A stretch of DNA of 64,000 nucleotides from Liolophura sinensis (lineage: Eukaryota > Mollusca > Polyplacophora > Chitonida > Chitonidae): the NCBI RefSeq assembly GCF_032854445.1, contig NC_088302.1, positions 29,667,979-29,731,978 on the forward strand, read 5' to 3'. Both the position numbers and the translations under genes were made by a program. Shown piece after piece: positions 52,503 through 63,300 of this stretch. The first letter of the stretch is position 1, and the number at the start of each line of letters is the position of its first letter. The notes beneath the pieces were generated by a model. That model saw nothing but the letters and a program-made list of their open reading frames with translations, made no database searches and was not told where the DNA came from.

Positions 52503-55500
52503 GTGGGTACTGTAATATTACAGATAAATCATACACCCAACTACTCATTACAGATGTGTGTTAATATGATTTACGGATTCACGAAACAAATACGACATAA
52601 ACACAATGCAAGTTGGACATAAGGAAAATGTAATAAAATTTCGGTAAACTGAAAATCTCCAAAGATTTTTACCGCTTTTACACTGCGGTTGACTGAACTG
52701 GCTTTCCATATAGTCACCTATATACATTCTCTCGACACTCTTAGACGCGCTTAGTGCTTGGTAATGAAATAACACGTTTCTAGCAAGCAAGAAATTGAAA
52801 GATATTATTCAAGAGAGGTATACAATGAATATCGGTTTACATTAGTGTCCATTCTCGTTGGAAACTTTTCTGGAGGGAGTTCAGAATGTTGTATGACAAT
52901 GGTAGGTAACACAAGCATGTCAAAATGGCGCTGAAGACAATAAAGTGTGTAATAATGACGAGATGTATTTGCCTATTATCGGTGGGTATTGGAGATGATA
53001 CCACGTGTAAATTGTATGGGGAAAAATAAACCGTGTGGTTTGAGAGGTTAAGGCATAATAGTAATGTCCAACAGAATCATGCGATAATAGTTTTTATAAC
53101 TGTATGCTATTCGTGGAGGCAGGCAAAGATATGATACCCGTCATTGAATCTATGGAGAACAATGCATGGGAGTAATAACAATTTTATGGCAATTGGGAGG
53201 CAATTTAGATTGTTTTTTGTAAAATATACCTCTTTTGTTATAGACGAGTTTTCGCTTATGGAGCTCAGTCTACACATTATTACCTCTGTGCGCGGATAAT
53301 TGCAGCCAACACCGCCACCAAACCTAGTATTTAAAACTATTGTGCAGTAATGGTTTTGCAATAATGACCTGTTATAATGGAGTGTCCCGGCAGGACTGGC
53401 GGCATATGAAACCTCTCCGGTTGTACTGAGCATCAAAACCTACTGTTTTCCGCCGATGGTGTGTTACGGGGCGCAGACTCAATAGCTATGGTTTACGTGC
53501 TGGCTGCATCCTTCTTCGCACGCTTCACACGAGTATATATTTTATTTACACTGACTTGTTTTCTGTGCAAGCCAGAGTATATGGGGTTTTTCCTCTACTC
53601 GGCTTTTCATCTAATTGATTTCATAGCCGGAGTGTCCGATAAACAGTGACAGGCAAGTAATTAGTGAAATGCATTAGTGTTGATCGATAGATGAACACCG
53701 TCATCGGAAAGAATCTAGTGGAGAAGACAAGCCCGTCCATCCTGGAAATCAGCCTGTGAACACAGGCAGGTGGGTTGCGGGCTTGTCCTGGGAACAGCCT
53801 TAACACCATGCTGTGCAAACATTTGACTCTGGCCGTCATCCACTGTCATCAAGTATCAATCATCAGACACGGTTCCTGCAGTAAACGTTTGCTTTTCTTT
53901 TCTCCACGGACACATGATGGAACACATCTTTCAAAAACTAAACATTTCCTCTCCCCCAACCTCCACATTTTCCCAATGATTCATTAGCCGCATTGAATAA
54001 ACGCCCTTAAGCAATAGTGAATGATACGTGAAGAATACATCTTTCTTCCATTTCCACTTTCACAATTACTTATATCTGCAGACTCACAGTGATCCAGCGA
54101 GGGCAGTAAATACCGATTAAGTACCATCCAGATGCGCGTTGAATGTCATCCGCTAGAGAGCTGTGCAAACAAGACATTTGTAAGAGATACTGCATCCAAA
54201 TAATAACACGATATGCATCAGCGATTGTGTCGTATATGCAAATACCCACAAATGTATTCTACTTGAAAAAATTCACTTACATATTCAATATCAAATGGGG
54301 CACAGCATATGTCTCCTTCGCTTTGCATTCATTATTAACTAAGGAAGATGATTTTAGTGACTTAATGCACACAGACACGATGCGTCAGTGTGCTTTTCAA
54401 ATCTGTCTGTTGTATATAATCCGTCTGATGTATAAACGAAACCACATTTTAGAGAAATTTCCCGGCCCCCAGTTTTCCGGTGTCGTAAAAAAAAGCAGAT
54501 TCCAGTGTTGGCCGGAGTGAAATGTCGCTGTGACAAAGAGCATGATGTAAAAATTGCTGTTTGAGTCATCGCTTGCGTTCAAAAACAGCAATTTCCTTTT
54601 GACTTCCGAGCACTGTTTTTCAAGAGATATTTTCGTGCATAAAGAGACCTAGCTTAGGCAAATCCGAAAAATTAATACTTGGCGTGAAATTCATTTAGTT
54701 TATTCAATCCATACCACATTCATATTACCATAAAACGTTGTCTTCCACAAAATATTAATTTTTTTTTACTTTCAATCTTCATCTGACTTCTGTGCGAAAT
54801 ATACGACCTTCCATATTTCTGCTGTGCTATTTTTTTCTTCAACACAATTCACGAGGCCGCTGTGTTATGGTGATAATGTTTCTTTAAACAGCCAAATTGG
54901 TAACGCCTCGGCCGAGTAATAACATTGGCTGTTAGTTGTTGGCAACGAGCTGTGCCTGCGCATAGGATTGGCTTATTTATGAGCCGAGCTTTCATATGAA
55001 TGTGTCATGCGCTGTGAGCGGCTACCGGACTCCGTGTGAGCACCCATACAATTCCACGATTCTTCACACGCTTTTATGGCGGCCGGCCAAACACCTTGTA
55101 AAACATCCCCTGAATAAAGTAGACGGCTTCAATTAGACATAATGTGCCTATTCACTTAAGCAGCGTGACGTTTTCGCGCAGCGCTAAGTGTTTAGCTCTG
55201 TTTAACTGCATGCGAACAGTTGAGAGCAAGGGCTGATGTGAAAACCCGGAAGACGTTTACGACGAAAAGAACGAAGACAGATATGCTGCCATACAATAAA
55301 AGCGGATACAAAAGCAGCACCGAGAAAGACGCAGCCTTCACCCTCCCACCCCTTTCCCTCCGTGCTGTACCCGACAGGATCAGAATTGGGTCATTGCCAA
55401 ATCGGTTGTACTAGCCTGTAGGCCTACCTGTAATTAGTGGCTCGTTTCCGGATTGTCATCAAAACATCTAACAGTCATTCATCCAGTTTACACCAGAGTC

Positions 55501-56908
55501 CACACCTAGTGACGTTGTTCCAGGAAAGACGTCATTCTTCTTTTTCTTCTCTATATACACGTATAAACAGTACATAAGGCATGGGTGTATAAGAGAGTTA
55601 CCATTGTTTTAAATGAGGAGCCTTTTGTCAAACAACCCCAGTGTGTGTGCCTTTGTGTATAGGATGGGTTTAATTTCGTATTTCACTTTCTACATAAATT
55701 ACATCTCTTCAATGTTTACTAATGAAACTAAGGCAACAGCAACTTTTTAGCAAAACAAAAATAGTATCCTAATGTGATATTTGTCATAAGTCGTGTAGTT
55801 TTATCTTAATGACCCAGACTATGACATAGTACAAGAATGTTGTACTATCACATAGTTTCCTGACAGTGTCAGATCATTCAATGCCGTTTACTGTTTATAT
55901 TCGGTTACATTTCTTTAGACATGCGGTTGTACAAAATATGATATTTTAAAAACAAAACATTAGATAAGGTTCTCTAGATGGTTATATATGTGAGGATCGT
56001 TGTACGTTTACGTGATAATACACATTTGGGAACTAGACAGACATCTGCACATTTAGTCCACCCATTTGTATTAGAACATAATTACATTATTTTATTTACA
56101 TATGTACATATTTTCTATTTTTATAAGAATTATTTTCAGCTATTTATAGAATAAGATAAGATCGAAATCAAATTTGCAGATATCTGACATGGAACCTTAA
56201 CGTAACTGTAGTATTCGATTTGTCTTCCGTATAGACTTACTCTACATGACTGATTAGTAAACACCATTTATCCACAGGTCCTGTATTTTCTTCATTTTCT
56301 TCCTCCTAGCTCTCTTAATAAAGTTATCGTGTAAAACTTTTTGATTCACCTTGAAACTGGCTAATATATATGGTGATAATTTTGCTATAGTAAGCTGGAA
56401 TAGTATTTCTCAGGCGCGAGATGTAACGGGTGGGTGGCTTTATCACGTTGTCTTACATCGCCACCAGTCTGTCACCAAATGACCTAATATCGCATGCCAA
56501 AGGTGGATGGTTTATTCCAGCCTCTCCGGTATCCTCCATGGAGAATATACTAACCATTAGGGCATTAATCAAGACTAAAAAGACTACAGCAAAAGGTTTG
56601 ATATCCAGTCACATCATCACCAGTGGAGTGGTTAGTTCAAAACCAGCTCTTGAGGACTCAGGTGTACTTTCATGTATTAGAATGTTTTAAGTTCGTAAGA
56701 AGATTTAAGGCTAGCTTGGTTTGGGTTCATGTACCTAAAAACAATATTAGCTTCATTTGCCAAACATCACATTGTCGTCGATGCTCTGGATTTACTTTCG
56801 TGGCCCCTGTGACCTTTTATAAAAAGCAGGTGAAATTTTCTTGAGTTTCAAGCCATGCACATATATAGATAAATACCATATTGACACATTGTGTTTGTTT
56901 GGTTCCAG
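52503..56908 (+). other. Intron 4 of the channel gene
   Basis: Donor GTGGGT, acceptor TTGTTTGGTTCCAG, both phase 1. I found no coding exon, SINE or notable tandem repeat inside its 4.4 kb. Two GC-richer patches near 54.9-55.4 kb stand out from the AT-rich background without an identifiable function. Confidence 0.85.
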
Positions 56909-57090
56909 GTCCCTCATCCGGTCTGTCGTTTGTGATCAATGTGGAGCAGTATGAGTATTTGTTAACCCCACGCACCGCGGTCGGGATTAAGGTGGCCGTC
57001 CATGACCCCACGGAACCTCCTCGGATGTTGGCAGATGGATTTAACGTGGCCGTCGGCACCCACACCTCCCTGGGGATCAAACGTTACGAG
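56909..57090 (+). CDS. DEG/ENaC channel, exon 5: palm/beta-ball core
   Basis: Joined to exon 4 it reads HVPGPSSGLSFVINVEQYEY, then a stretch including VGIKVAVHDPTEPPRM, then DGFNVAVGTHTSLGIKRYE. This is the canonical DEG/ENaC sequence GLxxxLxxxxxEYL...GxxVxIHxxxxPP...GxxVxPGxxT. The usual Pro in VxPG is Val (VAVG). The acceptor GGTTCCAG (G + GT = Gly) and donor GAG|GTGAGT (phase 0) are both strong. Together with exon 2 this makes the family assignment unambiguous. Confidence 0.96.
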
Positions 57091-57899
57091 GTGAGTAAAC
57101 GTACGTTAAAGATCAAACCATAAGCCACAATGGCATTTTCAGGAAAACAGTTTGTACGTAATGTCCTTAACACGATTTTTTTAGTTTTTACCAAATATTT
57201 TGGAGCAATTGCAAATCTGCACCATTTGATCAAACCGTTTAAATTTATATATTAACCATGGCTTGAAGTTATGTAATGTTGTCAAGAATCTGTCGATTGA
57301 TGAAGAATAGATTCCCTCCATCTATAAATCTGACAGCCGTCCTACAAGTCAAAATGTTTAAATAATGTTTAAAACACCAAATTTAATCAAATAAATAAAT
57401 TCAGAAAATGTGATAAACCTTTGCATAAGTGTGCAAGCAAAAATTCAGTAAGGTACATAACAACACGGGAACGTTTTGGTCGGCTGTGTTAACTTGTTAA
57501 CTCAAGCTTGTGTCTTGTACGCCTTTCTAGCAGTATTATGCTACAAAACTTTATCTTACCATTTCTTACATAGCCTTTGTAAACATAATCCAAAGAAATG
57601 ATTACGTCTGAACGCCACTTCTTCGACATTGCAGCCATATTTTGGGAAGAAATAATAATCGAAATAATAATCGTCCAAATAAAAATAATAATTGAAACTT
57701 ATATTACATATAGAGAGCACTTTGTCCTCTTCGACATCAGTATAAATGTTTAACCGTACATGTTTAATAGGTTATCGCGTAGAATTTGGCGTTACATATG
57801 AATTATATCAATTAATACGACAGCCTCTGTTTTAGGAAGTCGATGAGTTAATAGAAGCCATGTTATTGAAAACAAAATAGTCAAGGCTTGCAATATGCT

Positions 57900-57953
57900 A
57901 CACGGGCTGCTTCGGTGGCCTAATGGTTTGGGCGTCCACCTCAAGGAAACACG
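57900..57953 (+). mobile_element. SINE-B, left part, split by SINE-A insertion
   Basis: GGGCTGCTTCGGTGGCCTAA and TGGTTTGGGCGTCCACCTCA form the tRNA-like A-box head of the same family as 19386-19698. The element stops at TCAAGGAAACACG, which is repeated on the other side of the inserted SINE-A. Its body resumes at 58236. Confidence 0.85.
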
Positions 57954-58222
57954 GGGCCTCCGTGGCTCAGTCGGTTAGCGCGCTAGCGCAGCGTAATGAC
58001 CCAGAAGCCTCTCACCAATGCGGTTGCTGTGAGTTCAAGTCCAGCTCATGCTGGCTTCCTTTCCGGCCGTAAGTGGGAAGGTCTGTCAGCAACCTGCGGA
58101 TGGTCGTGGGTTTCCCCCGGGCTGTGCCCGGTTTCCTCCCACCATAATGCTGGCCGCCGTCGTATAAGTGAAGTATTCTTGAGTACGGCGTAAAACACCA
58201 ATCAAATAAATAAATAAATAAA
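57954..58222 (+). mobile_element. SINE-A, full length, nested in SINE-B
   Basis: This is the most complete copy. The tRNA-like head is GGGCCTCCGTGGCTCAGTCG with GTTAGCGCGCTAGCGCAGCG and the B-box-like GTGAGTTCAAGTCCAGC. The body includes CGTGGGTTTCCCCCGGG and CCACCATAATGCTGGCCGCC, then GTGAAGTATTCTTGAGTACG, ending in ACACCAATCAAATAAATAAA. A perfect 13-bp target duplication, TCAAGGAAACACG, flanks it at 57941-57953 and 58223-58235. The body resembles conserved-core SINEs known from molluscs; I cannot confirm the subfamily name. Confidence 0.95.
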
Positions 58223-58235
58223 TCAAGGAAACACG

Positions 58236-58430
58236 ACTAGCTGGACCGGTGTCAGTATAATGTGACTGGGTAGGGTGATATGTCTTCGACGTTCCACATG
58301 ACACATGATACTTCAGTGGCGGCAGCACTTTGGTGGCTTGAACTCGCCCTGATACATGTACACATGCACACCCAATGACTCCTCGTCGTCATATGACTGG
58401 AAAATTGTTAAGTACAAAGCATACATAGAT
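58236..58430 (+). mobile_element. SINE-B, right part
   Basis: Continues the element interrupted at 57953: ACTAGCTGGACCGGTGTCAG, then GGCGGCAGCACTTTGGTGGC, then CGTCGTCATATGACTGG and AAAATTGTTAAGTAC, ending in an AAAGCATACATA tail. The same blocks occur in the same order at 19386-19698. Confidence 0.88.
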
Positions 58431-58460
58431 ACATCTATACACACACGCATACATACATAC

Positions 58461-58723
58461 GTTTATTTGATTGGTGTTTTACGCCGAACTCAAGAATATT
58501 TCACTTAGTGGTCAGCATTATGGTGGGTGGAAACCGGACACAGCCCGGGAGAAACCCACGACCATCGGCAGGTTGCTGACAGACCTTCCCACGTATGGCC
58601 GGAGAGGAAGCCAGCATGACCTGGACTTGAACTCACAGCGACCGCATTGTTGGGAGGCTTCCGCATTGTTGGGAGGTCATTACGCTGCGCTAGCGCGCTA
58701 ACCGACTGAGCGACGGAGGCCCC
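58461..58723 (-). mobile_element. SINE-A, full length, inverted, inserted in a CATA tract
   Basis: The reverse complement runs from GGGGCCTCCGTCGCTCAGTC to a short AAAT-type tail, covering the same blocks as 57954-58222. CATACATAC-type sequence flanks both sides, so the copy landed in the CATA-rich tail of the SINE-B. Near its head it has an extra local duplication of about 15 bp (two copies of CCGCATTGTTGGGAGG on the plus strand). Confidence 0.92.
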
Positions 58724-58724
<1 letters not shown>

Positions 58725-58754
<30 letters not shown>

Positions 58755-58851
58755 CATACATACATACATACATACAGACATACATACATACATACATACA
58801 TACATACATACATACATACATACATACATACATACATACATACATACATAA
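58725..58851. repeat. (TACA)n microsatellite, about 127 bp
   Basis: About 31 TACA units with one C-to-G interruption (TACAGACA). The Cys-Met-Tyr-Val open frames on the minus strand are artefacts of the tetranucleotide. Confidence 0.97.
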
Positions 58852-60183
58852 AGTACCATACACCTTATGTAAGTTCGCCCCACAATGACGGGATTTCTTT
58901 GTATTTGATAGTATAGGCAAGATTTAAAATAAGTGTTTTCGCCAATAGGAGATAGAAGTACCCTTGGTGAACCTTCCGTCGGAATTACAGCACGTCTCTC
59001 AGCAGTTCGTCTAGTATGTGATGAGAAAAGGATAAGCGGAGCTAGATCCTCGAGTGGTGTTACAAACTTGTCCGGCTTTCTTGGATGATGTTGGTCGAGG
59101 CGATGGGCACTTCCCAGCAGACTGTATGCCCGAATCTAGGAGAAAACCATAATGGTTTATCAATCCAAAGGCTAAGCTTGGATTGCCGAGCGCTAAGTGG
59201 CAGAGACCCAAACCTCTTCCCTGCAGATTTCATATGGAAGGCAATTCAATCCGCGACTTTGCTCGGGGATTTTAATTATTGGACAGGATAAAAGAGGCTT
59301 AGAGTTGCAGTAATTTTGCGGGATAACGTGTCGGCGAAAATAGCAATACAGGCCGAGCCGGGCTGAGCAGTGAATACAAAGCAGCTCTATTAGAGGAGAG
59401 TGGAGACCCCAATCACGACCGTTATTCAGTGTCGATATGGCCCGACTTAAGTTACACTGTCATTAAAATTGGCCAATTCGACCGGAGAAAAAGGTATCAT
59501 TAAGCCGGAATGTATTGTTAGCGAATATGATACAGAAGATAGCGGACAGTGCCTCGTCAATAATCCAAAGCGCTAACATGCCAGACCTCTATATCGCTAC
59601 AGTCAACGCGTCCATGCGGAGGACATGGAATTGCAGTGGCTTTATCTGGCTCTTTCAGACAATAACTCAACAATACGTGGATGGTAATATGACCCAGTAT
59701 AAGCCTTGCACATGGCTCGAGGTCATGTTTTTGGGGCTCTATTTCACCATTACTTTGCCGCAAATGTTCATTTTCCATCCGTTTCCCTGTACATCACAAG
59801 TGAATCATCTTACAGTTTTATAGACAACTGAAATATGACAAGAAGTTCATAATTACCATCTCTGAAACAGTTATCAAGTGAGACAGTTATATGGCAGCAG
59901 GGTCCCTGTGTAATTGACATCCTGTTCTAGTGTAAGTTGTGTAAAGATCATTGGAATATAGGCCCTTCTATGCAGGTCCTCTTATGCACTGATGATTCAT
60001 CAAGACAAGTTCAATCTGAAATATTTAAATATTATTATTCGACCAATGAATTTTCTTACCGTTGAATGACGTCCGAATTATGTGTTTCCCATAAACCAGC
60101 AGAAACTTATGTAATAAATATTATTTATTTTTTGACTAGGTTTTAAACTTTGGTCAAGAACGGAGTAAACCACCGTTCATCAT

Positions 60184-60330
60184 CTACCCCTTAATTATGG
60201 CCTCCAGGCGAGCTTCATGGCGAGATCTGGATTCGAACCTAGAACCTAATTTATCCCATTTCCGATCACGTACAATGACAGGACAGTGAACTATATACCC
60301 ACATTCATTCGCACGTGTTAGTGTGTTTAT
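60184..60330 (-). mobile_element. Possible tRNA-like SINE remnant
   Basis: On the minus strand AGGTTCGAATCC (60229-60240) is an exact B-box type pol III promoter element, with TTCGGTGGATAAACAC about 90 bases upstream as a weak A-box candidate. The sequence does not fold into an evident tRNA and differs from SINE-A and SINE-B. It could be a chance match. Confidence 0.3.
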
Positions 60331-60471
60331 CCACCGAACGATAGTCATATTAATCAAAACTATCATAGACTGTTCAAGGTATTGTTGCAGTAATCGAATG
60401 TAAAACCCACTTTTATAAAAAAAAAAAAAAAGGAAATATTTAAACAGAAACTGCTTTTCTTCCTTTTGCAG

Positions 60472-60607
60472 TATCATACATTGGCGTTAACTAATAATCT
60501 GATCACCGGTGAGTCAACACAACCTAGTCCTGAGACGGCGGATTGTTCCGAGAACCAGTCCGTGCATTACTGTAACTGTGGTTTGGACAGGACACGTATC
60601 AGGGGAC
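60472..60607 (+). CDS. DEG/ENaC channel, exon 6: first part of Cys-rich thumb
   Basis: Continues in phase 0: YHTLALTNNLITGESTQP, then ADCSENQSVHYCNCGLDRTR. The C-x(8)-C-x-C spacing matches the ASIC thumb (DCETRYLVENCNC). The first Cys of that ASIC cluster (the C of ACRIDC) has no counterpart. The donor is C|GTAAGT (phase 1). NQS is a candidate glycosylation site. Confidence 0.92.
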
Positions 60608-60972
60608 GTAAGTCTGTATTACTGCATGTTACACAGCGTCGGCAGTTAACTCCCCTTTTCGTTTATATTTGTTATATCCCACCAGTTTGACATTTTCATA
60701 ATTTCATCACAGAAAGTTAGTATATGTAAAATGCTAAAAGGCTCTAACCTTTAAAGGTGAAAGATATTAACTTATACGAATTAAAATACAGGAATGCACA
60801 AAAATGATGCAGATGTCTTTGATTTCTCTTAAAAACGTATCTATAATGTATCCGTCGCTGAAGTGTTCTGGAAGGCACTCCAGGAAAAGACATTGACAAA
60901 TTAGTGAAATAAAATATCACTTTATCAATAAATATCTTGATATGTTGTTTAAGAGAATAATTCTATTTGCAG

Positions 60973-61062
60973 ATGATAAAAGAGACACCACAGATGCGCC
61001 CAAGGAGTCGTTGCGCCTGTGTACCGTGAAAGATTATTTTACATGTGTCAGGAATTTCTCAG
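60973..61062 (+). CDS. DEG/ENaC channel, exon 7: second part of thumb
   Basis: A 90-nt exon with acceptor TTCTATTTGCAG and donor G|GTAAGT, both phase 1. After a charged linker it encodes LRLCTVKDYFTCVRNFS, matching the ASIC thumb pattern YCTPEQYKEC in its Cys spacing. NFS is a candidate N-glycosylation site. The introns on either side (60608-60972 and 61063-61621) hold no other features. Confidence 0.92.
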
Positions 61063-61621
61063 GTAAGTTTCTCTGAAGAAACATTGTTTTCAGTCCGAGT
61101 ATTGATCATTTTTAAGAGTGTAATCGCATTTTGTTGAAATCAGGCATATTGAGAGAAAATAAAAACAATGTAATTTCTGTTGTCAGTTAAACAATGTAAC
61201 GCTCGAAATAGAACTTTAATAACGAGTTTTCATTGGGTGAATATTCTCGCGCTACCTAACCATTCCAATGCATGTCCACAATCATTAACTATAAATAAAT
61301 CCTTTAACTAAATTATGTAATATTCTATTTACTGAATCCCGAATTGAAATCTGTGAATATGTCAGTATATATCACTGATTCTTCGGTGTGGTGGAAAGGA
61401 GCTGGAGGAGGTCTGACATAGATAACCTTCCTCACGTCAACAGGCAAAGCAAAATACTTCATGGGTGGCACGATTTGTTTGGTTTGGTTATAACGAAACC
61501 TTTGGTTTTGTTACTCTTGGTATTAGCATTTAGCCATTTCAACTTCTGCCGAGTTCGAAGATTGTAATCACCATCATTTGGGATTGAACGTTTACATCAT
61601 TGATTTATCCTGACTGTTTAG

Positions 61622-62798
61622 GTGTCCCCATTCATCGCGAGGAGTGCCCATGCTTAAGAAGCTGCCACAGAGTGGAATACGCCGTATCTTTGTCTGAGGC
61701 CGCCAGTTCGCTGTACGCCGCGGAGAGTCGGGTACTATCGCTGAACGAAGACTTGCCAGAACTGCCGGCACGGTTCCAGAAGGCCAGAGATACTTACCAC
61801 AGGAAGGACTTCACCACGTTCATTCATGATACGCTCATCCTGAACGAGACCTCCTGGGAATTACAATTAGTGAACGGGAGTTTCTGTTCGGCCCTGAAGC
61901 TTCTGAGTAACCACAGGATTGAGTACGACAATACTCTGAGGAATTTAAAAGACAGAATAACCTCCTTAAATAAAAGCGTCAGCGTTCATTCCCATTTATT
62001 TATCCACGGCAATCACGCTGGTTTCCACTTCTTATCGCCGCCATTAAAGACGACGATAAAGAGCATTTTGAGCAAGCAGGACATTATTGAGCACATTGAC
62101 AATGGAAATGAGCACCGTATCAACGAGACTTTGAGCGGAATCATGCAAGAGTTAGGTCGTCTGGCTTTGGAAAGATATGACGTAATTGTGACTGGTACAT
62201 TGCTGGAACAAATTGAAAAGGAAGTAAAGCGATTCCGGGAAGATTTGGTTCTGGGTTACGGACAAAAATACCGGGAATTCAATAGTTCGTTCAAGATTTA
62301 TGACGAAAAGACACGGACTATAATGAACATAACGTCCAAGCTGATTAGCGACCTGAAACGAAAATACGGAGAAATCCGTAATATTAGTCATTTGTTGCGT
62401 CATCATGACCGACATAGCCGCAAACACAAACAGGAAACGAAGTCGAGGTTGTTAGGATTTTTCGAATCTGTGAAAAAGCTGGAACAAGGGCCAGTGAGGC
62501 TGTTGGTGGAAGGTTTACATCAGCTCTCCGAGTTATACGCAACACACAAGAAAAGCATTGTGGCGATGTACAGTGACATAGAAAAGGCTGGTCAGTTCTT
62601 AGACTCCAAGGGACATGATATGCAAGAGTCGTTCCAGTCCTTACAGACCTGGCTTAAAAATAGTCGTGAACATGTGGAGAGGCTGCAGTTGGAATTATCG
62701 GCAATAGCTGTGCGTTATGAAGATGAAGAAATCACACGATCAGAGCTGAGCAGCCTGTTAAACGGGACAGACTTACAGATGAGATACAAGCAGCCAAG
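61622..62798 (+). CDS. DEG/ENaC channel, exon 8: last thumb motif plus large helical insert
   Basis: This 1,177-nt exon starts with GVPIHREECPCLRSCHRVEY, matching the family's CxCxxPCxxxxY, and AVSLSEAASS, matching the strand that follows. From about 61720 it leaves the family fold: about 360 residues of Glu/Lys/Leu-rich, heptad-like sequence follow, for example LEQIEKEVKRFREDL and SREHVERLQLELSAI. Eight sequons (NET, NGS, NKS, NET, NSS, NIT, NIS, NGT) support an extracellular position. Histidine clusters lie at 61981-62031 and 62386-62427. Cys is almost absent from the insert. Acceptor TGACTGTTTAG restores the frame (G + GT = Gly); donor AAG|GTAAGC gives phase 2. I recognise no named domain in the insert. 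Confidence 0.93.
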
Positions 62799-63049
62799 GT
62801 AAGCCAGTTTTGAAAGAGTTTTTCAAACAGAAATGTCAATTTTCTGATTACAGATGTTTCCAACACTAACCTAAGTGCTGTACTCTTGGATGACTACCTT
62901 TAGTACCCGTCGGTAATTCGGACTGATTTGTATTAGGGCTCAAGTCCCATTTTATTTGAGTCTAGATTAAAGTGCAATTTACCTTGTATTGATACATGAT
63001 TGGTATTAAGATTTAACTCTAGCTTAAGGTTTAGTACATTTTTGTACAG

Positions 63050-63104
63050 CAGACTTCAGGAGAAGCTGCTGTTTTCGACTATGTGTAAAGAATATTGGAA
63101 ATTT
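63050..63104 (+). CDS. DEG/ENaC channel, exon 9: predicted small exon
   Basis: Exon 8 ends in phase 2 but the exon at 63301 must be entered in phase 0, so a connecting exon of length 3n+1 is required. The 55-nt segment after ATTTTTGTACAG, ended by TTT|GTAAAG, meets this and is open. It encodes (S)RLQEKLLFSTMCKEYWKF, whose LQEKLL continues the helical character. The acceptor is a tandem CAGCAG, so a form one codon shorter (52 nt) is possible. The introns are 251 and 196 bases. This exon is deduced from phase and composition only. Confidence 0.62.
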
Positions 63105-63300
63105 GTAAAGCGTGATTCTTTAACACAGAAAACAGGTATTGACATATAGATAGGGATGAGAAATATGTGCGCACGAATAAATTTGCTAAATAAAAAATCA
63201 AATACATGTAGGCGTGGTGCATGTTGTATTTGCATGCTACGTGTTATAAATATTCCAGATATAAAATACATCAAATCATATGAATATTTTACTGCTTCAG

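Larger units (their letters stand above)
57091..60471 (+). other. Intron 5 of the channel gene, with a SINE cluster
   Basis: Donor GTGAGT, acceptor TTCCTTTTGCAG after a poly-A stretch, phase 0. It contains a SINE-B carrying two SINE-A copies in opposite orientations (57.9-58.7 kb), a long TACA microsatellite, and a possible tRNA-like remnant near 60.2 kb. The stretch 58.86-60.18 kb shows nothing I can name. Confidence 0.88.

Noticed and set aside
52174-52622. Several frames crossing the N tract
   Set aside because: Runs of unknown residues make them artefactual. Only the pieces on either side matching the channel frame were kept.
57954-58040. tRNA-like A and B boxes suggesting a tRNA gene
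   Set aside because: The match is part of a dispersed 270-bp element with an AAAT tail and target duplication, so it is the head of a SINE and not a functional tRNA.
57955-58720. Open frames crossing the SINE cluster, in both orientations
   Set aside because: They are translations of the SINE bodies. The two orientations give shadow frames of the same repeat.
58690-58920. Cys-Met-Tyr-Val repeat frames on the minus strand
   Set aside because: They are produced by the TACA tetranucleotide microsatellite.
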